Positions 10,699 to 19,202 of a stretch of 64,000 bases of DNA are shown here, one piece after another (the stretch's first letter is position 1; every line of letters begins with the position of its first letter). Both the position numbers and the translations under genes were made by a program. Below the pieces are notes generated by a model. The model had not been told where the DNA came from, did no database searches, and was given only the letters and a program-made list of their open reading frames with translations. The DNA is from Streptomyces bathyalis (lineage in GTDB: Bacteria; Actinomycetota; Actinomycetes; Streptomycetales; Streptomycetaceae). Location: the NCBI RefSeq assembly GCF_015910445.1, contig NZ_CP048882.1:3100001-3164000 (forward strand). The letters are read 5' to 3'.

Positions 10699-11892
10699 AT
10701 GAGTCAGCGGACGATGACGGACGGCACCGCGGCGGCACCCGACGGCCCGGGGAGGCCGACCACAGTCGGCATCGGCGGCGCCGCGGAGAGCTCCGACATG
10801 GTGCTCAACATCGGCCCCCAGCACCCCTCGACGCACGGGGTCCTGCGGCTGCGGCTCGTCCTCGACGGCGAGCTGATCAGCCAGGTCGAGCCCATCGTGG
10901 GCTATATGCACCGCGGCGCGGAGAAGCTGTTCGAGGCCCGCGACTACCGGCAGATCATCGTCCTCGCCAACCGCCACGACTGGCTGTCCGCCTTCTCGAA
11001 CGAACTCGGCGTGGTGCTCGCCGTCGAGCGCATGCTCGGCATGGAGGTTCCCGAGCGTGCCGTGTGGATGCGCACGCTGCTCGCCGAACTCAACCGCGTC
11101 CTCAACCACTTGATGTTCCTCGGCTCCTATCCGCTGGAGCTGGGCGGCATCACGCCGGTCTTCCACGCGTTCCGCGAACGCGAGGAGCTGCAGCACGTGA
11201 TGGAGGAGATCTCCGGCGGCCGGATGCACTACATGTTCAACCGTGTCGGCGGTCTGAAGGAGGACCTCCCGGCCGGCTGGCAGGGCCGGGCCCGGCAGGC
11301 GGTCTCCGACGTGCGGTCGCGGATGGACACCTTCGACCGCCTGGTGACAGGGAACGAGATCTTCCGCGGACGCACCCGTGGCGTCGGGGTCGTCGATCCG
11401 GCGATCGTGCACGCCTACGGGGTGAGCGGCCCCATCGCCCGTGCCTCCGGTGTCGACTTCGACCTCCGCCGCGACGAGCCGTATCTGGCGTACGGAGAGC
11501 TGCGCGACACCCTCAAGGTCGTCACCCGGACCGAGGGTGACTGCCTCGCCCGCTTCGAGGTGCTGCTGGAACAGGTGCACAACTCGCTCGACCTCGCGGA
11601 CGCGTGCCTCGACCGCCTCTCGCAACTGCCGCCCGGGCCGGTCAACCAGCGTCTGCCGAAGGTGCTGAAGGCACCGGAAGGGGCCACGTACGCCTGGACC
11701 GAGAACCCGCTCGGACTCAACGGCTACTACCTGGTCTCCAAGGGTGAGAAGACGCCGTACCGGCTGAAGCTCCGGTCGGCCTCGTTCAACAACATCCAGG
11801 CGCTGAAGGAACTGCTGCCGGGGACGCTGGTCGCCGACATGGTCGCGATCCTGGGGTCGTTCTTCTTCGTCGTGGGTGACATCGACAAGTAA
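10699..11892 (+). CDS. nuoD: NADH-quinone oxidoreductase subunit D paralogue (orphan nuoD)
   Basis: The 397-residue protein has the full NuoD/49-kDa signature: [56 protein letters not shown] and [35 protein letters not shown] at the C-terminus. NuoD forms the quinone-reduction chamber with NuoB in complex I. No other nuo gene lies within the window, so this is the second, isolated NuoD paralogue known from Streptomyces rather than the copy in the 14-gene nuo operon. The His of the GPQHPSTHG loop, involved in quinone reduction, is present. No clear Shine-Dalgarno precedes the ATG. Confidence 0.93.
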   Translation: MSQRTMTDGTAAAPDGPGRPTTVGIGGAAESSDMVLNIGPQHPSTHGVLRLRLVLDGELISQVEPIVGYMHRGAEKLFEARDYRQIIVLANRHDWLSAFSNELGVVLAVERMLGMEVPERAVWMRTLLAELNRVLNHLMFLGSYPLELGGITPVFHAFREREELQHVMEEISGGRMHYMFNRVGGLKEDLPAGWQGRARQAVSDVRSRMDTFDRLVTGNEIFRGRTRGVGVVDPAIVHAYGVSGPIARASGVDFDLRRDEPYLAYGELRDTLKVVTRTEGDCLARFEVLLEQVHNSLDLADACLDRLSQLPPGPVNQRLPKVLKAPEGATYAWTENPLGLNGYYLVSKGEKTPYRLKLRSASFNNIQALKELLPGTLVADMVAILGSFFFVVGDIDK

Positions 11893-11971
11893 CGCGTACG
11901 GGGGCGCGTGCGCCGCGGCTGTCAGAGCTGCCACGGACCGTGCGCCGGCCACCGCCGCGGGTCTCCGCGGC

Positions 11972-12010
11972 CCGTGAAGCGGCTCCGTGAAGCGGCTCCG
12001 TGAAGCGGCT
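11972..12010. repeat. 13-bp perfect tandem triplication
   Basis: The 13-mer CCGTGAAGCGGCT is present three times head to tail (11972-11984, 11985-11997, 11998-12010). It lies between the convergent ends of nuoD and the large coiled-coil protein gene, ending three bases before the latter's stop codon. The unit length is not a multiple of three and no gene covers it. It is likely a replication-slippage product. Confidence 0.9.
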
Positions 12011-12013
12011 GCG

Positions 12014-14482
12014 TCAGCCGACGTTGCGCACGCCGGTGTCCGACTTGGGCTTGGAACCGGTGGACGTACGGGGCTTCGGCGTCGAGGGCCCGGACTTCGC
12101 TTCGGACTCGGCTTCGGCGCTCTTGTCCGCCTCCGGCTCCGGTTCGGCGGCCGCATCCGGCCCCTTCCCGGCCTCCGGCTCGGGCTTCCCTGACTCGGGC
12201 TCCGGCTTCCCGGACTCCGGCTCCGACGATGAGCCGGTCTTCGCGGCCGGCTCGGGCTTCTTCCCGGCCTCGGGCTTCGTTGCCGGCTCGGAGCCCTCGG
12301 CGGGTTCGCCCTGCTTCCTTCCCGACTCTTCCGCCTTGCCCGACGCGCCCGGCTCCGGTTCGGTCCCGGACTCCGGCTTCGCGGAGGGCTCAGACATCGC
12401 GGAGGACCCAGGCTTCGCGGAGGACTCAGAGTTCGCGGAGGACTCAGAGTTCGCGGAGGACTCAGAGTTCGCGGAGGACTCAGGCTTCGCCACTGACTCC
12501 GGCTTCGCCGCCGATGCGGGGCCGGTGTCCGGGTCCGGCTTGGCTGCCGGTTCGGACTTGGCAGCCGATTCCTCGCGCTTCCCGGACTTCGCCCCGGTGC
12601 CCGCGCCCGCCTTGGTGGCCTGTTCCGGCTTTCCGGCCGGCTCCGGCTTTCCGGCCGGCTCGGGCTTTCCGGCCGGCTCAGGCTGCTGCTTGCCGGGCTG
12701 GTCCGCCTTGCCGGGCGCGCCCGGCTTCGCGGAGGACCCCCGCTTCGCGAAGGACTCCGGCTCCGCGGAGGACTCCGGCTCGCCCGACGCGGTCCCGTCC
12801 GTCCCCGCCTTGCTCTCGTCCGAGCCCGTCCCCGACTTTTCGGCGGTTCCGCTCGTCGGGCTCGTACCGCCGGGCGGGGTGCCGCCGGGCTCGCTCTCGG
12901 CGCCAGGTGTGTCCGCGGCCTTCGCCGACCGTCTGTCCGACGCGGACCCGGAACCGCTCCCGCCCCTGGGCGACTTGGGGTCCTGCGACGACTCCCCGCT
13001 CCCGGAGCCCGCCGCGTCCGCCCCGGAGGACTCCGGCGACTCCGATGCCTCCGACGAATCTTCGCGTACGGTCTCGTCGCGCTTGGCATGCCTGCCGGAC
13101 GGACGAGGCGGCTCGGCGGCCGACGAGGCAGAGCCGGCCTCGGGTCCGGGCCGCCCGGTACGTGTCCGCGGAGCGGATGCCCCCGAACTCGCCCTTGCCG
13201 CCGCCCCCTTGGGATCCGTCCCCTCCGGCGCCCGGGACTCCCCGGCCTTCTCCGGCTGCTGAGCCTCCGTCGCGTCGCCCGACTCCTTCGTCCCGCCCGG
13301 CGCACTGGACGCCGCGGGCTGCTGCCCCGGGACGGGCCGGGGGCCCCGACTCCTCGCGCTGCTCGTGCCGTTCGTGCCGTTCGTGCCGGCGTTCGCGCTC
13401 GTAGGTCCCGGCTCCGGCTGTGCCGCGCTGCCGTTGATCGTCGGCAGGGAGGCCTCTCCCGTACCGGCCGCCTCGGACGTCTCGGACACCTCGGCCGTCT
13501 CCACGGCCTCCGCCTGCTCCGCCGCCTCGCGCTGCTCGCGCGGTTCACGGAGTTCGAACAGCTCGGAAGCCTCGCGGGGTTCACGTCCCGCCCTGGACGG
13601 CGCGGACGATGCGCCCTGCGCTCCCTGCGTGGCGGACAGCCTCTTCGCACGCCGCTTCGGCTTGGCCGCGCCCGCGGTGCCGAAGAAGTCGAACTTCCCG
13701 CTCTCCGGCTCTCCCGGCCGGCGCTCCTCGAGTGCGGGCTGCGGCTTGTACACGACCGCCTGCCGCACGGCCTCGCGCTCCTGTTCGCGCTGTTCACGCT
13801 CCCTGCGGAGCGTCTCCTGCCGTTCGAGTTCGTGCTCTTCCTGCTGCTGCTCCTCGCGCTCCTGCTCCGCGCGTTCCTGCATCCGCGCGATGTTGCGGCT
13901 GAGGTTCCGCAGTGCCTCGTTCGCCTGGAGGTAGGTCAGCGGGGTCGGGGCGCCCGACGGATGGCGGTGGTCCGTGGCCGTCGCGGCGAGGGCCTTGGTC
14001 GGCTCGCCCGACTCCAGTTGGAGCTGCCGCCGCCCCTCCAGGGCGCTCGCCCGCTCCGTCTCGGCATTCGCGTAGCGGCGCAGAAGATCCGCGTGTTCGT
14101 TGCGCAGCTGAGCCAGTTCGCCGCGCTTCTCGCGAAGCCTGGTCCGTGTCTTCTCCCGCCCCTGGCGGGCCTCCTCGAGTTGGCCCTCCAGTTCGGCCTG
14201 GCGCTCCTCGGCGCGCCACTCCGTGCTCGCCTGCTTCGCCTTGAGCTCGCCGACACGCTTGCCCGCCGACCTGTCCCATGCCCGCAGCATGACGGCGCCG
14301 GTCACGGCGGCCACGGCGGCGCCTGCCGCACAGGCCCTGAGCAGCACCGTTTCCGTGTCACCGACGCCGGCCTCACCGAACAGCCAGGCGGCACCCGCGC
14401 AGACCAGCGCGGCCACCGTTACGGATGCCGGGGCGAGGACCCGGTGCAGTGGCTGCGAATGGCGATGACGTCCACGAGGCAT
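12014..14482 (-). CDS. large low-complexity membrane protein with coiled coil
   Basis: The protein is 822 residues if translation starts at ATG 14482. It has two N-terminal membrane segments (APASVTVAALVCAGAAWLFG and LLRACAAGAAVAAVTGAVML) and a long charged coiled coil (residues about 70-290) rich in Glu, Arg and Gln. About 530 residues of Ala/Glu/Ser/Pro/Lys low-complexity sequence follow, ending KPRTSTGSKPKSDTGVRNVG. The tail contains repeats such as GKPEPA x3 and ESSANS x3. Streptomyces genomes carry comparable large membrane proteins beside nuoD2, and none has an assigned function. The coiled coil suggests a scaffold and the tail an extended disordered linker. Longer starts exist upstream but lack good ribosome-binding sites. 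Confidence 0.75.
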   Translation of the reverse strand: MPRGRHRHSQPLHRVLAPASVTVAALVCAGAAWLFGEAGVGDTETVLLRACAAGAAVAAVTGAVMLRAWDRSAGKRVGELKAKQASTEWRAEERQAELEGQLEEARQGREKTRTRLREKRGELAQLRNEHADLLRRYANAETERASALEGRRQLQLESGEPTKALAATATDHRHPSGAPTPLTYLQANEALRNLSRNIARMQERAEQEREEQQQEEHELERQETLRREREQREQEREAVRQAVVYKPQPALEERRPGEPESGKFDFFGTAGAAKPKRRAKRLSATQGAQGASSAPSRAGREPREASELFELREPREQREAAEQAEAVETAEVSETSEAAGTGEASLPTINGSAAQPEPGPTSANAGTNGTNGTSSARSRGPRPVPGQQPAASSAPGGTKESGDATEAQQPEKAGESRAPEGTDPKGAAARASSGASAPRTRTGRPGPEAGSASSAAEPPRPSGRHAKRDETVREDSSEASESPESSGADAAGSGSGESSQDPKSPRGGSGSGSASDRRSAKAADTPGAESEPGGTPPGGTSPTSGTAEKSGTGSDESKAGTDGTASGEPESSAEPESFAKRGSSAKPGAPGKADQPGKQQPEPAGKPEPAGKPEPAGKPEQATKAGAGTGAKSGKREESAAKSEPAAKPDPDTGPASAAKPESVAKPESSANSESSANSESSANSESSAKPGSSAMSEPSAKPESGTEPEPGASGKAEESGRKQGEPAEGSEPATKPEAGKKPEPAAKTGSSSEPESGKPEPESGKPEPEAGKGPDAAAEPEPEADKSAEAESEAKSGPSTPKPRTSTGSKPKSDTGVRNVG
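12411..12482. repeat. 18-bp coding tandem repeat in large low-complexity gene
   Basis: Three perfect 18-bp units (12429-12446, 12447-12464, 12465-12482) follow one diverged unit (12411-12428) inside the large coiled-coil protein gene. In the coding frame each perfect unit encodes ESSANS. The unit is a multiple of three, so copy-number change would alter length without breaking the frame. Confidence 0.9.
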
Positions 14483-14721
14483 GGCCTGGAATGTACCTTG
14501 CAAGACTCCGATCAGGCACCGGACATGGGGCATTGTTACGCCGCCACAACCCGGTGCTGTCCTCTTTCGCCTCCGCTGTCCCCTTCTGGAATTCCTCGCT
14601 CCGGCGGCCTCGCGCATTTGGCCGGAAAGCCCTCCTGAGACGCCTCACGGACCCCCGCGAGACGTCTCTCTCGGACATCCCGGACGCGCTGAACGCAGGC
14701 TTGCCGGAAGTGCCGGTTTCC

Positions 14722-15720
14722 TCAGAGGAGCTTCTCGGCCTTGAGGAACTCCTCGGCGACGTCCTTCGGCTTCTGCCGCTCCGCGTCCACCTTCCTGTTG
14801 AGGTCGGCGAGGTCCTTCGTGGTGAGGACCTTCGTCAGCTTCTCCAGAGCCGCGGAGACCTTCTTGTCGCCTGCCTTCTTGGCGTTGACGACCGGCAGCA
14901 CGTTGTCGGCGTTCTGCAGGCCCTTGTCGTCCTCCAGCAGGACGAGGCCGAAGTCCTCCAGGGTGGCGTCGGTCGTCGTGGTCAGCACCATCTGGTCGGT
15001 GCCGTCCTTGACGGCCTCCTTCGCCTGGGTCGTACCGACACCCTTGGGGTCGATGCCGGTGATGTCGATGTCATACGTCTTCTCCAGGCCGGGGCGGCAG
15101 AAGGGCCGCTCCTCGCACTCGTCGCTCGCCGCGAGCTTGACCTTCTCGCCGGACTTGCCGAGGTCCGAGAGGGTCTTGAGCTTGTGCTTCTTGGCGAACT
15201 GCTCGGTGACGGCGAAGGCGTTCTGGTCGACGGCGTCACCGGCGGGCAGCACCTTCAGCCCGCGGGGCTTCGCGAGCTTCTCCAGCGCGGCGGTCGTCTT
15301 CCCGATGTCGTTGGACGCGACGGGCTTCGCCTTCGGCCCGTTCTCCTTCGCGTTCAGGAACTCGGCGAGCGTCGCCGCGTACTCCGGAACGACGTCGATC
15401 TCGCCCTTTTCCAGGGCCGGTTCGTACAGTTCGCGGTTCTTCAGCTTGCTGATCGAGGTGCTGTATCCGGCCTTCGTCAGGAGCTTGGAGTACAGCTCCG
15501 CCATGATCTGCGACTCGGTGAATCCGGCCGAACCGATGACCAGTTCGCCCTTGGAGCCGCCGTCGGCGGAGCCGCCGCCCTCCTTCTCCAGGCTGTTGCC
15601 GCCGCACGCGGTCAGGGCCGTGGCCAGAACGGCCACGGCTCCGCCCGCGGCCAGCAGGGTGCGTGCCCTTCGGGGCTTCCGGTCCGGCTTCGAGGTTGCT
15701 GCCTCACTCATCATGTCCAC
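14722..15720 (-). CDS. OpuC/ProX-type substrate-binding lipoprotein
   Basis: This is the extracytoplasmic binding protein of a compatible-solute (glycine betaine/choline/carnitine type) ABC importer. The 332-residue precursor has a basic N-terminus, a hydrophobic stretch (LLAAGGAVAVLATAL) and the lipobox LTAC-GG, so it should be a lipoprotein. The mature part is an OpuAC fold with GELVIGSAGFTESQIMAELY and EIDVVPEYAATLAEFLN; the second fits the betaine-binding family. It is the last gene of the minus-strand arm, 71 bp after the second permease gene. Substrate identity cannot be fixed from sequence, and betaine or choline is the best guess. Confidence 0.9.
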   Translation of the reverse strand: MDMMSEAATSKPDRKPRRARTLLAAGGAVAVLATALTACGGNSLEKEGGGSADGGSKGELVIGSAGFTESQIMAELYSKLLTKAGYSTSISKLKNRELYEPALEKGEIDVVPEYAATLAEFLNAKENGPKAKPVASNDIGKTTAALEKLAKPRGLKVLPAGDAVDQNAFAVTEQFAKKHKLKTLSDLGKSGEKVKLAASDECEERPFCRPGLEKTYDIDITGIDPKGVGTTQAKEAVKDGTDQMVLTTTTDATLEDFGLVLLEDDKGLQNADNVLPVVNAKKAGDKKVSAALEKLTKVLTTKDLADLNRKVDAERQKPKDVAEEFLKAEKLL

Positions 15721-15791
15721 CGTTCATCAGGGGTACGGGGGTCACCCGAGGCGTCGGAACCCCAGGCCAGGGAGTTGTCGGTCGTCATCGG

Positions 15792-16598
15792 TCAGGACGT
15801 CGGCTGGGCGGGGATCACCTTTTCATCGAAGCCACCGGCCGTCGAAGGGGAATGCGAAGGGGATTCGGGCTTCCCGGACCTCCCGCCGCCGCGCAACGTG
15901 CCGGAGGCCGGCGTCTTCGCGCTCGTGCGCCGGCCCCGCATGGGGTCCAGCAGCCGCTCGGCCACCACCAGCACGCCCTCCACCAGCAGCGCGAGCGCCG
16001 CGACGAGTGCCGCGCCCGCCACGACCTGCGGGGTGTCGTACGTCCCGAAGCCGGCCGTGATGATGCGGCCGAGCCCGCCGCCGCCCGGCAGCGCCGCCAG
16101 CGTCGCCGTCGCCACGACCTGCACCGCCGCCGACCTCACGCCCGTCATGATCAGCGGGAAGGCGAGCGGCACCTCGACACGGCCCAGCAGCTGCCATCCG
16201 GACATGCCCATTCCGCGGGCCGCCTCGACCACGTCACGGTCGGCCTCGCGCATCCCGACGTAGGCGTTCGTCAGCAGCGGCGGAAGCGCGAAGAGCACCA
16301 GCGCGATGATCGTCGGAAGGTCGCCGTGCTTGCCGAGGGGGCTCAGCGTCAGCAGGACGAGCACCGCGAACGTGGGCACCGCACGTCCCACGTTGGAGAT
16401 GTTGACGGCGAGCGCGCCACCGCGCCCCACGTGCCCGAGCCACAGGGCGACGGGCAGGGCGACGGCGCAGGCGATGCCGAGGCAGACGACTGTCAGGTAG
16501 AGGTGCTCGGCGAGCCGGTGCGTCACGCCGTCGCCGCCGGTCCAGTTGGCGCCCGTGATCAGCCACGTCCACGCGTCCAGGAAGAAGCTCACCGTCAC
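15792..16598 (-). CDS. OpuCB/OpuCD-type ABC permease
   Basis: The 268-residue membrane permease belongs to the BPD_transp_1 fold. It has several transmembrane segments, and the cytoplasmic ATPase-coupling (EAA) loop reads EAARGMGMSGWQLLGRVEVPLAFPLI. The GTG start overlaps the stop of the first permease gene as GTGA, so translation is coupled. The last 45 residues are hydrophilic (RRTSAKTPASG...) and extend past the final membrane helix. It pairs with the neighbouring permease to form the heterodimeric channel of the importer. Confidence 0.9.
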   Translation of the reverse strand: MTVSFFLDAWTWLITGANWTGGDGVTHRLAEHLYLTVVCLGIACAVALPVALWLGHVGRGGALAVNISNVGRAVPTFAVLVLLTLSPLGKHGDLPTIIALVLFALPPLLTNAYVGMREADRDVVEAARGMGMSGWQLLGRVEVPLAFPLIMTGVRSAAVQVVATATLAALPGGGGLGRIITAGFGTYDTPQVVAGAALVAALALLVEGVLVVAERLLDPMRGRRTSAKTPASGTLRGGGRSGKPESPSHSPSTAGGFDEKVIPAQPTS

Positions 16599-17437
16599 GC
16601 CCCCTTGCCGGCCGGCTCCGGCGCCGCGCGGACGCCGCCGTTCGCACCGTCCGCGCCGGCGGTGTCCGGTGCCGCGCCGTCGGCTGTGTCCGCGCCGGTG
16701 CGGCGCCGCCCGCTCCCGCGCGTGCGGGCCCAGGGCGTCAGAAGCCGCTGCACGCCGAGCAGCAGCACGTCGGCGAGCACCGCCAGCAGGACGCATATCA
16801 CCGACGCAGTCAGCACCTGCGCCCTGAAGAAGCTGTCCATGCCGTCGTAGATGAGATTGCCGAGACCGCCGTAGCCGACGATCGCGCCGACCGTCGTCAG
16901 CGCGACCGCGGAGACCGTCGCGATCCGCACACCTGCCATCAAAGCTGGCAGCGCCAGTGGCAGTTCCACGCCGAAGAGCAGCCGGTACGGGCCATAGCCC
17001 ATGCCGCGCGCTGCCTCCCGGGCCTCTTCGGGGACGGATTCGAGGCCGGCCAGGATGTTCCGTACGAGCACGGTGAGCGAATAGAGCACCAGACCCGTCA
17101 CGACGACTGCCGCTCCGACACCGAAGAGCGGGAGCAGCAGCGCGTACATCGCCAGCGACGGCACCGTGTAGAGCACCGTGGTCAGCCCGAGCACGGGCCC
17201 GTACGCGCGCTGCCAGCGGCGGGCCGCGAGCGCGAGGGGAAAGGCGACCAGCAGCGCCAGCAGCACCGAGGCGACGGTGATCCCGACGTGTTCCACGGTC
17301 GCGTCCGTCAGCTCCTGGCCGCGCGTGCGCACGTACTCGGCGCAGATCCAGTCGTTCGCGGAGAGGCAGTCGCCGCCCTGCCGCGCCGCGGCACCGGCCA
17401 TGGCCGCCGCTTGCTCGACGCCGTTCAACCCGCTCAC
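16595..17437 (-). CDS. OpuCB/OpuCD-type ABC permease
   Basis: The 280-residue partner permease is first in the minus-strand arm. After an N-terminal segment containing Cys residues (GDCLSANDWICAEY), which probably faces outside, six membrane helices follow. The EAA loop is EEAREAARGMGYGPYRLLFGVELPLALPALM. A Gly/Ala/Asp-rich tail of about 50 residues ends the protein. The GTG start is 57 bp from a strong inverted repeat in the divergent spacer with the ATPase gene. Together with the next two minus-strand genes and the divergent ATPase it completes a four-subunit importer. Confidence 0.9.
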   Translation of the reverse strand: MSGLNGVEQAAAMAGAAARQGGDCLSANDWICAEYVRTRGQELTDATVEHVGITVASVLLALLVAFPLALAARRWQRAYGPVLGLTTVLYTVPSLAMYALLLPLFGVGAAVVVTGLVLYSLTVLVRNILAGLESVPEEAREAARGMGYGPYRLLFGVELPLALPALMAGVRIATVSAVALTTVGAIVGYGGLGNLIYDGMDSFFRAQVLTASVICVLLAVLADVLLLGVQRLLTPWARTRGSGRRRTGADTADGAAPDTAGADGANGGVRAAPEPAGKGA

Positions 17438-17493
17438 CGCCTCAACCCGCTCGCTGCGCTCGTCCCGGCCCGCTCACACGGGGCACCTACGTG

Positions 17494-17518
17494 TACGGGC
17501 GCGTCACGTGCGCCCGTA
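17494..17518. promoter_or_regulatory. inverted repeat in divergent spacer of the osmolyte ABC genes
   Basis: TACGGGCGC and GCGCCCGTA form a perfect 9-bp dyad separated by seven bases in the 278-bp region between the divergent permease and ATPase genes. It lies close to the permease start, on the side expected for a repressor or activator that coordinates both arms. No regulator gene is adjacent. A hairpin in the leader RNA is the alternative reading. Confidence 0.5.
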
Positions 17519-17715
17519 AGCATGCCGGGAGACCTTACAGTCCGCTACCGACAGCCGCTCCGAACTGCCACACTCCTGCAACACAGACTTCATCCGGCCC
17601 CCGGAAGAATGCGGCCGAGACCGATGACGTCGGCAGCCGACGAGGCCCCGGGGCGGCAGCCGGCAGAGCAGACCGGACCAGGGCCGAACCCGAGCCGAGC
17701 GATGAGAATGAGACG

Positions 17716-18948
17716 ATGATCCGCTTCGAGAACGTCACAAAGCGCTACCCGGACGGCACCAGCGCCGTGCACGAGCTGTCGCTGGAGGTGGCGCGGGGCG
17801 AACTCGTCACCCTCGTCGGTCCGTCCGGCTGCGGCAAGACGACCACGATGAAGATGGTCAACAGGCTCATCGAGCCGACGTCCGGACGGATCCTGCTCGA
17901 CGGCGAGGACATCTCCACCGTCGACCCTGTCGAACTCCGCCGCCGCATCGGCTACGTCATCCAGCAGGTCGGGCTCTTCCCGCACAAGACGGTGCTCGAC
18001 AACACGGCCACCGTCCCGTTCCTGCTCGGCTGGTCCAAGGCCGAGCGCCGCAAGCGCGCCGCCGAGCTGCTGGAGATGGTCGGCCTGGACCCGGCCCGCT
18101 ACGGCGACCGCTACCCGGACCAGCTCAGCGGCGGCCAGCGGCAGCGCGTCGGCGTCGCGCGGGCGCTCGCCGCGGACCCGCCGGTGCTGCTCATGGACGA
18201 GCCCTTCGGCGCCGTCGACCCTGTGGTGCGCGAGCATCTGCAGAACGAGTTCCTGAAGCTGCAGTCCACGCTGCACAAGACGGTCCTCTTCGTCACGCAC
18301 GACATCGAGGAGGCCGTGCGTCTCGGCGACCGCATCGCCGTGTACGGGGACGGCCGCATCGAGCAGTTCGACCCTCCGGCGAAGGTGCTGGGCGCACCCG
18401 CCACGCCGTACGTCGCGGACTTCGTGGGCGCGGACCGCGGTCTGAAGCGGCTGTCGGTCACCCCGATCGAGCGCGGCGACCTGGAGGAGCCGCCGGTCGT
18501 GCACCTCGACGACCCCATCGACAAGGCCCGGGCCCGCATGCGCAGCGAGGGCGCACGCTGGGCCGTGGTGCTGGACGACGCGGACGAGCTGCACGGGTGG
18601 CTCGCCGCCGACGCGCTGGACACCGGCGCCGGCCCCGTCGCGGATGCCGACGCCAAGACCGACACGACAGCCGCCGCGAAGGCCGCGGGCAAGAACGCGC
18701 CCCCCACGGTCGCGGATCACGCCCGGCGCATGGAGGCGTGGCTGCCGCTCGGCTCGCCCCTGAAGCAGGCATTCAGCAGCATGCTCCAGCACGACGCGGG
18801 CTGGATCGCCGTGCTGGACGACGCGGACCGCTTCGTCGGCGTGCTGACACCCGGCCGGCTGCACGAGGCGCTGCGCCGTTCCATCGACGCGGACGAACGC
18901 GACGTGAGCCGCGACGAGGTGGAGCTGGAGACGGTGGCCGACGCGTGA
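17716..18948 (+). CDS. OpuCA/ProV-type ABC transporter ATPase with CBS pair
   Basis: The 410-residue ATPase has Walker A GPSGCGKTTTMKM, signature LSGGQRQRVGVARAL, Walker B VLLMDEPFGAVDP and the H-loop FVTHDIEEA. After residue 250 two CBS-like segments (VHLDDPIDKARARMRSEGARWAVV and AFSSMLQHDAGWIAVLDDADRFVGVL) are separated by an Ala/Lys/Thr-rich insert. In OpuA-type transporters such CBS pairs sense ionic strength. It is transcribed away from the permease genes, whereas in most bacteria all four are co-directional. The ATG follows GAATGAGACG, a weak ribosome-binding site. Confidence 0.92.
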   Translation: MIRFENVTKRYPDGTSAVHELSLEVARGELVTLVGPSGCGKTTTMKMVNRLIEPTSGRILLDGEDISTVDPVELRRRIGYVIQQVGLFPHKTVLDNTATVPFLLGWSKAERRKRAAELLEMVGLDPARYGDRYPDQLSGGQRQRVGVARALAADPPVLLMDEPFGAVDPVVREHLQNEFLKLQSTLHKTVLFVTHDIEEAVRLGDRIAVYGDGRIEQFDPPAKVLGAPATPYVADFVGADRGLKRLSVTPIERGDLEEPPVVHLDDPIDKARARMRSEGARWAVVLDDADELHGWLAADALDTGAGPVADADAKTDTTAAAKAAGKNAPPTVADHARRMEAWLPLGSPLKQAFSSMLQHDAGWIAVLDDADRFVGVLTPGRLHEALRRSIDADERDVSRDEVELETVADA

Positions 18949-19012
18949 CGAACCGCCGCACGACTGGGGTGTGCGCGGCCCGCCCGTCCATCGCGGCACA
19001 TGCGAGGGCGAG

Positions 19013-19041
19013 TTGACCACCCGGGGGTCTCGTGCTTCACT
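19013..19041 (+). promoter_or_regulatory. predicted promoter placing the transcript start at the leader ATG
   Basis: TTGACC (19013-19018) and TTCACT (19036-19041) are separated by exactly 17 bp. With usual -10 to start spacing, transcription begins at or next to A19049, the first base of the leader ORF's ATG. No Shine-Dalgarno lies between, which is consistent with leaderless translation. The -10 hexamer is a poor match. Confidence 0.5.
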
Positions 19042-19048
19042 CCACCGC

Positions 19049-19135
19049 ATGACCGGCACCGAGTTGCACCCCTGGCGGAGGGTCCACCTGGACCTGCTCC
19101 GCTACGTGGGCTGCGTGTGTCGTCCGTCCTGTTGA
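19049..19135 (+). CDS. cysteine-rich leader peptide (predicted attenuator uORF)
   Basis: A 28-codon ORF lies between the ABC ATPase gene and the cysteine-dioxygenase-like gene. It begins MTGTELHPWRR, contains HLDLLR and ends with GCVCRPSC just before TGA, so three of the last seven sense codons are Cys. Streptomyces and mycobacteria have short leader peptides with an (H)xDL(L)R core and terminal Cys codons before sulfur-metabolism genes, and polycysteine uORFs in mycobacteria act as cysteine-responsive attenuators. The promoter position implies a leaderless mRNA. The downstream gene starts 67 bp after the stop, leaving room for a switching RNA structure. It is too short for ordinary gene finders. 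Confidence 0.8.
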   Translation: MTGTELHPWRRVHLDLLRYVGCVCRPSC

Positions 19136-19202
19136 TCAAGTCAGGCCATTCCACGCGCTCTTGATGAGCACGTGCCCTCGATCACACTCAGGACGGTTCT
19201 CC

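Noticed and set aside
12411..12482. Short regular repeats considered as a CRISPR array
   Set aside because: The units are contiguous 18-mers without spacers and lie inside a coding frame, encoding a repeated peptide.
12000..13262. 420-residue plus-strand frame rich in Gly/Ser/Ala
   Set aside because: It mirrors the repeat-rich tail of the large coiled-coil protein on the minus strand; the composition is a by-product of high GC and repeats.
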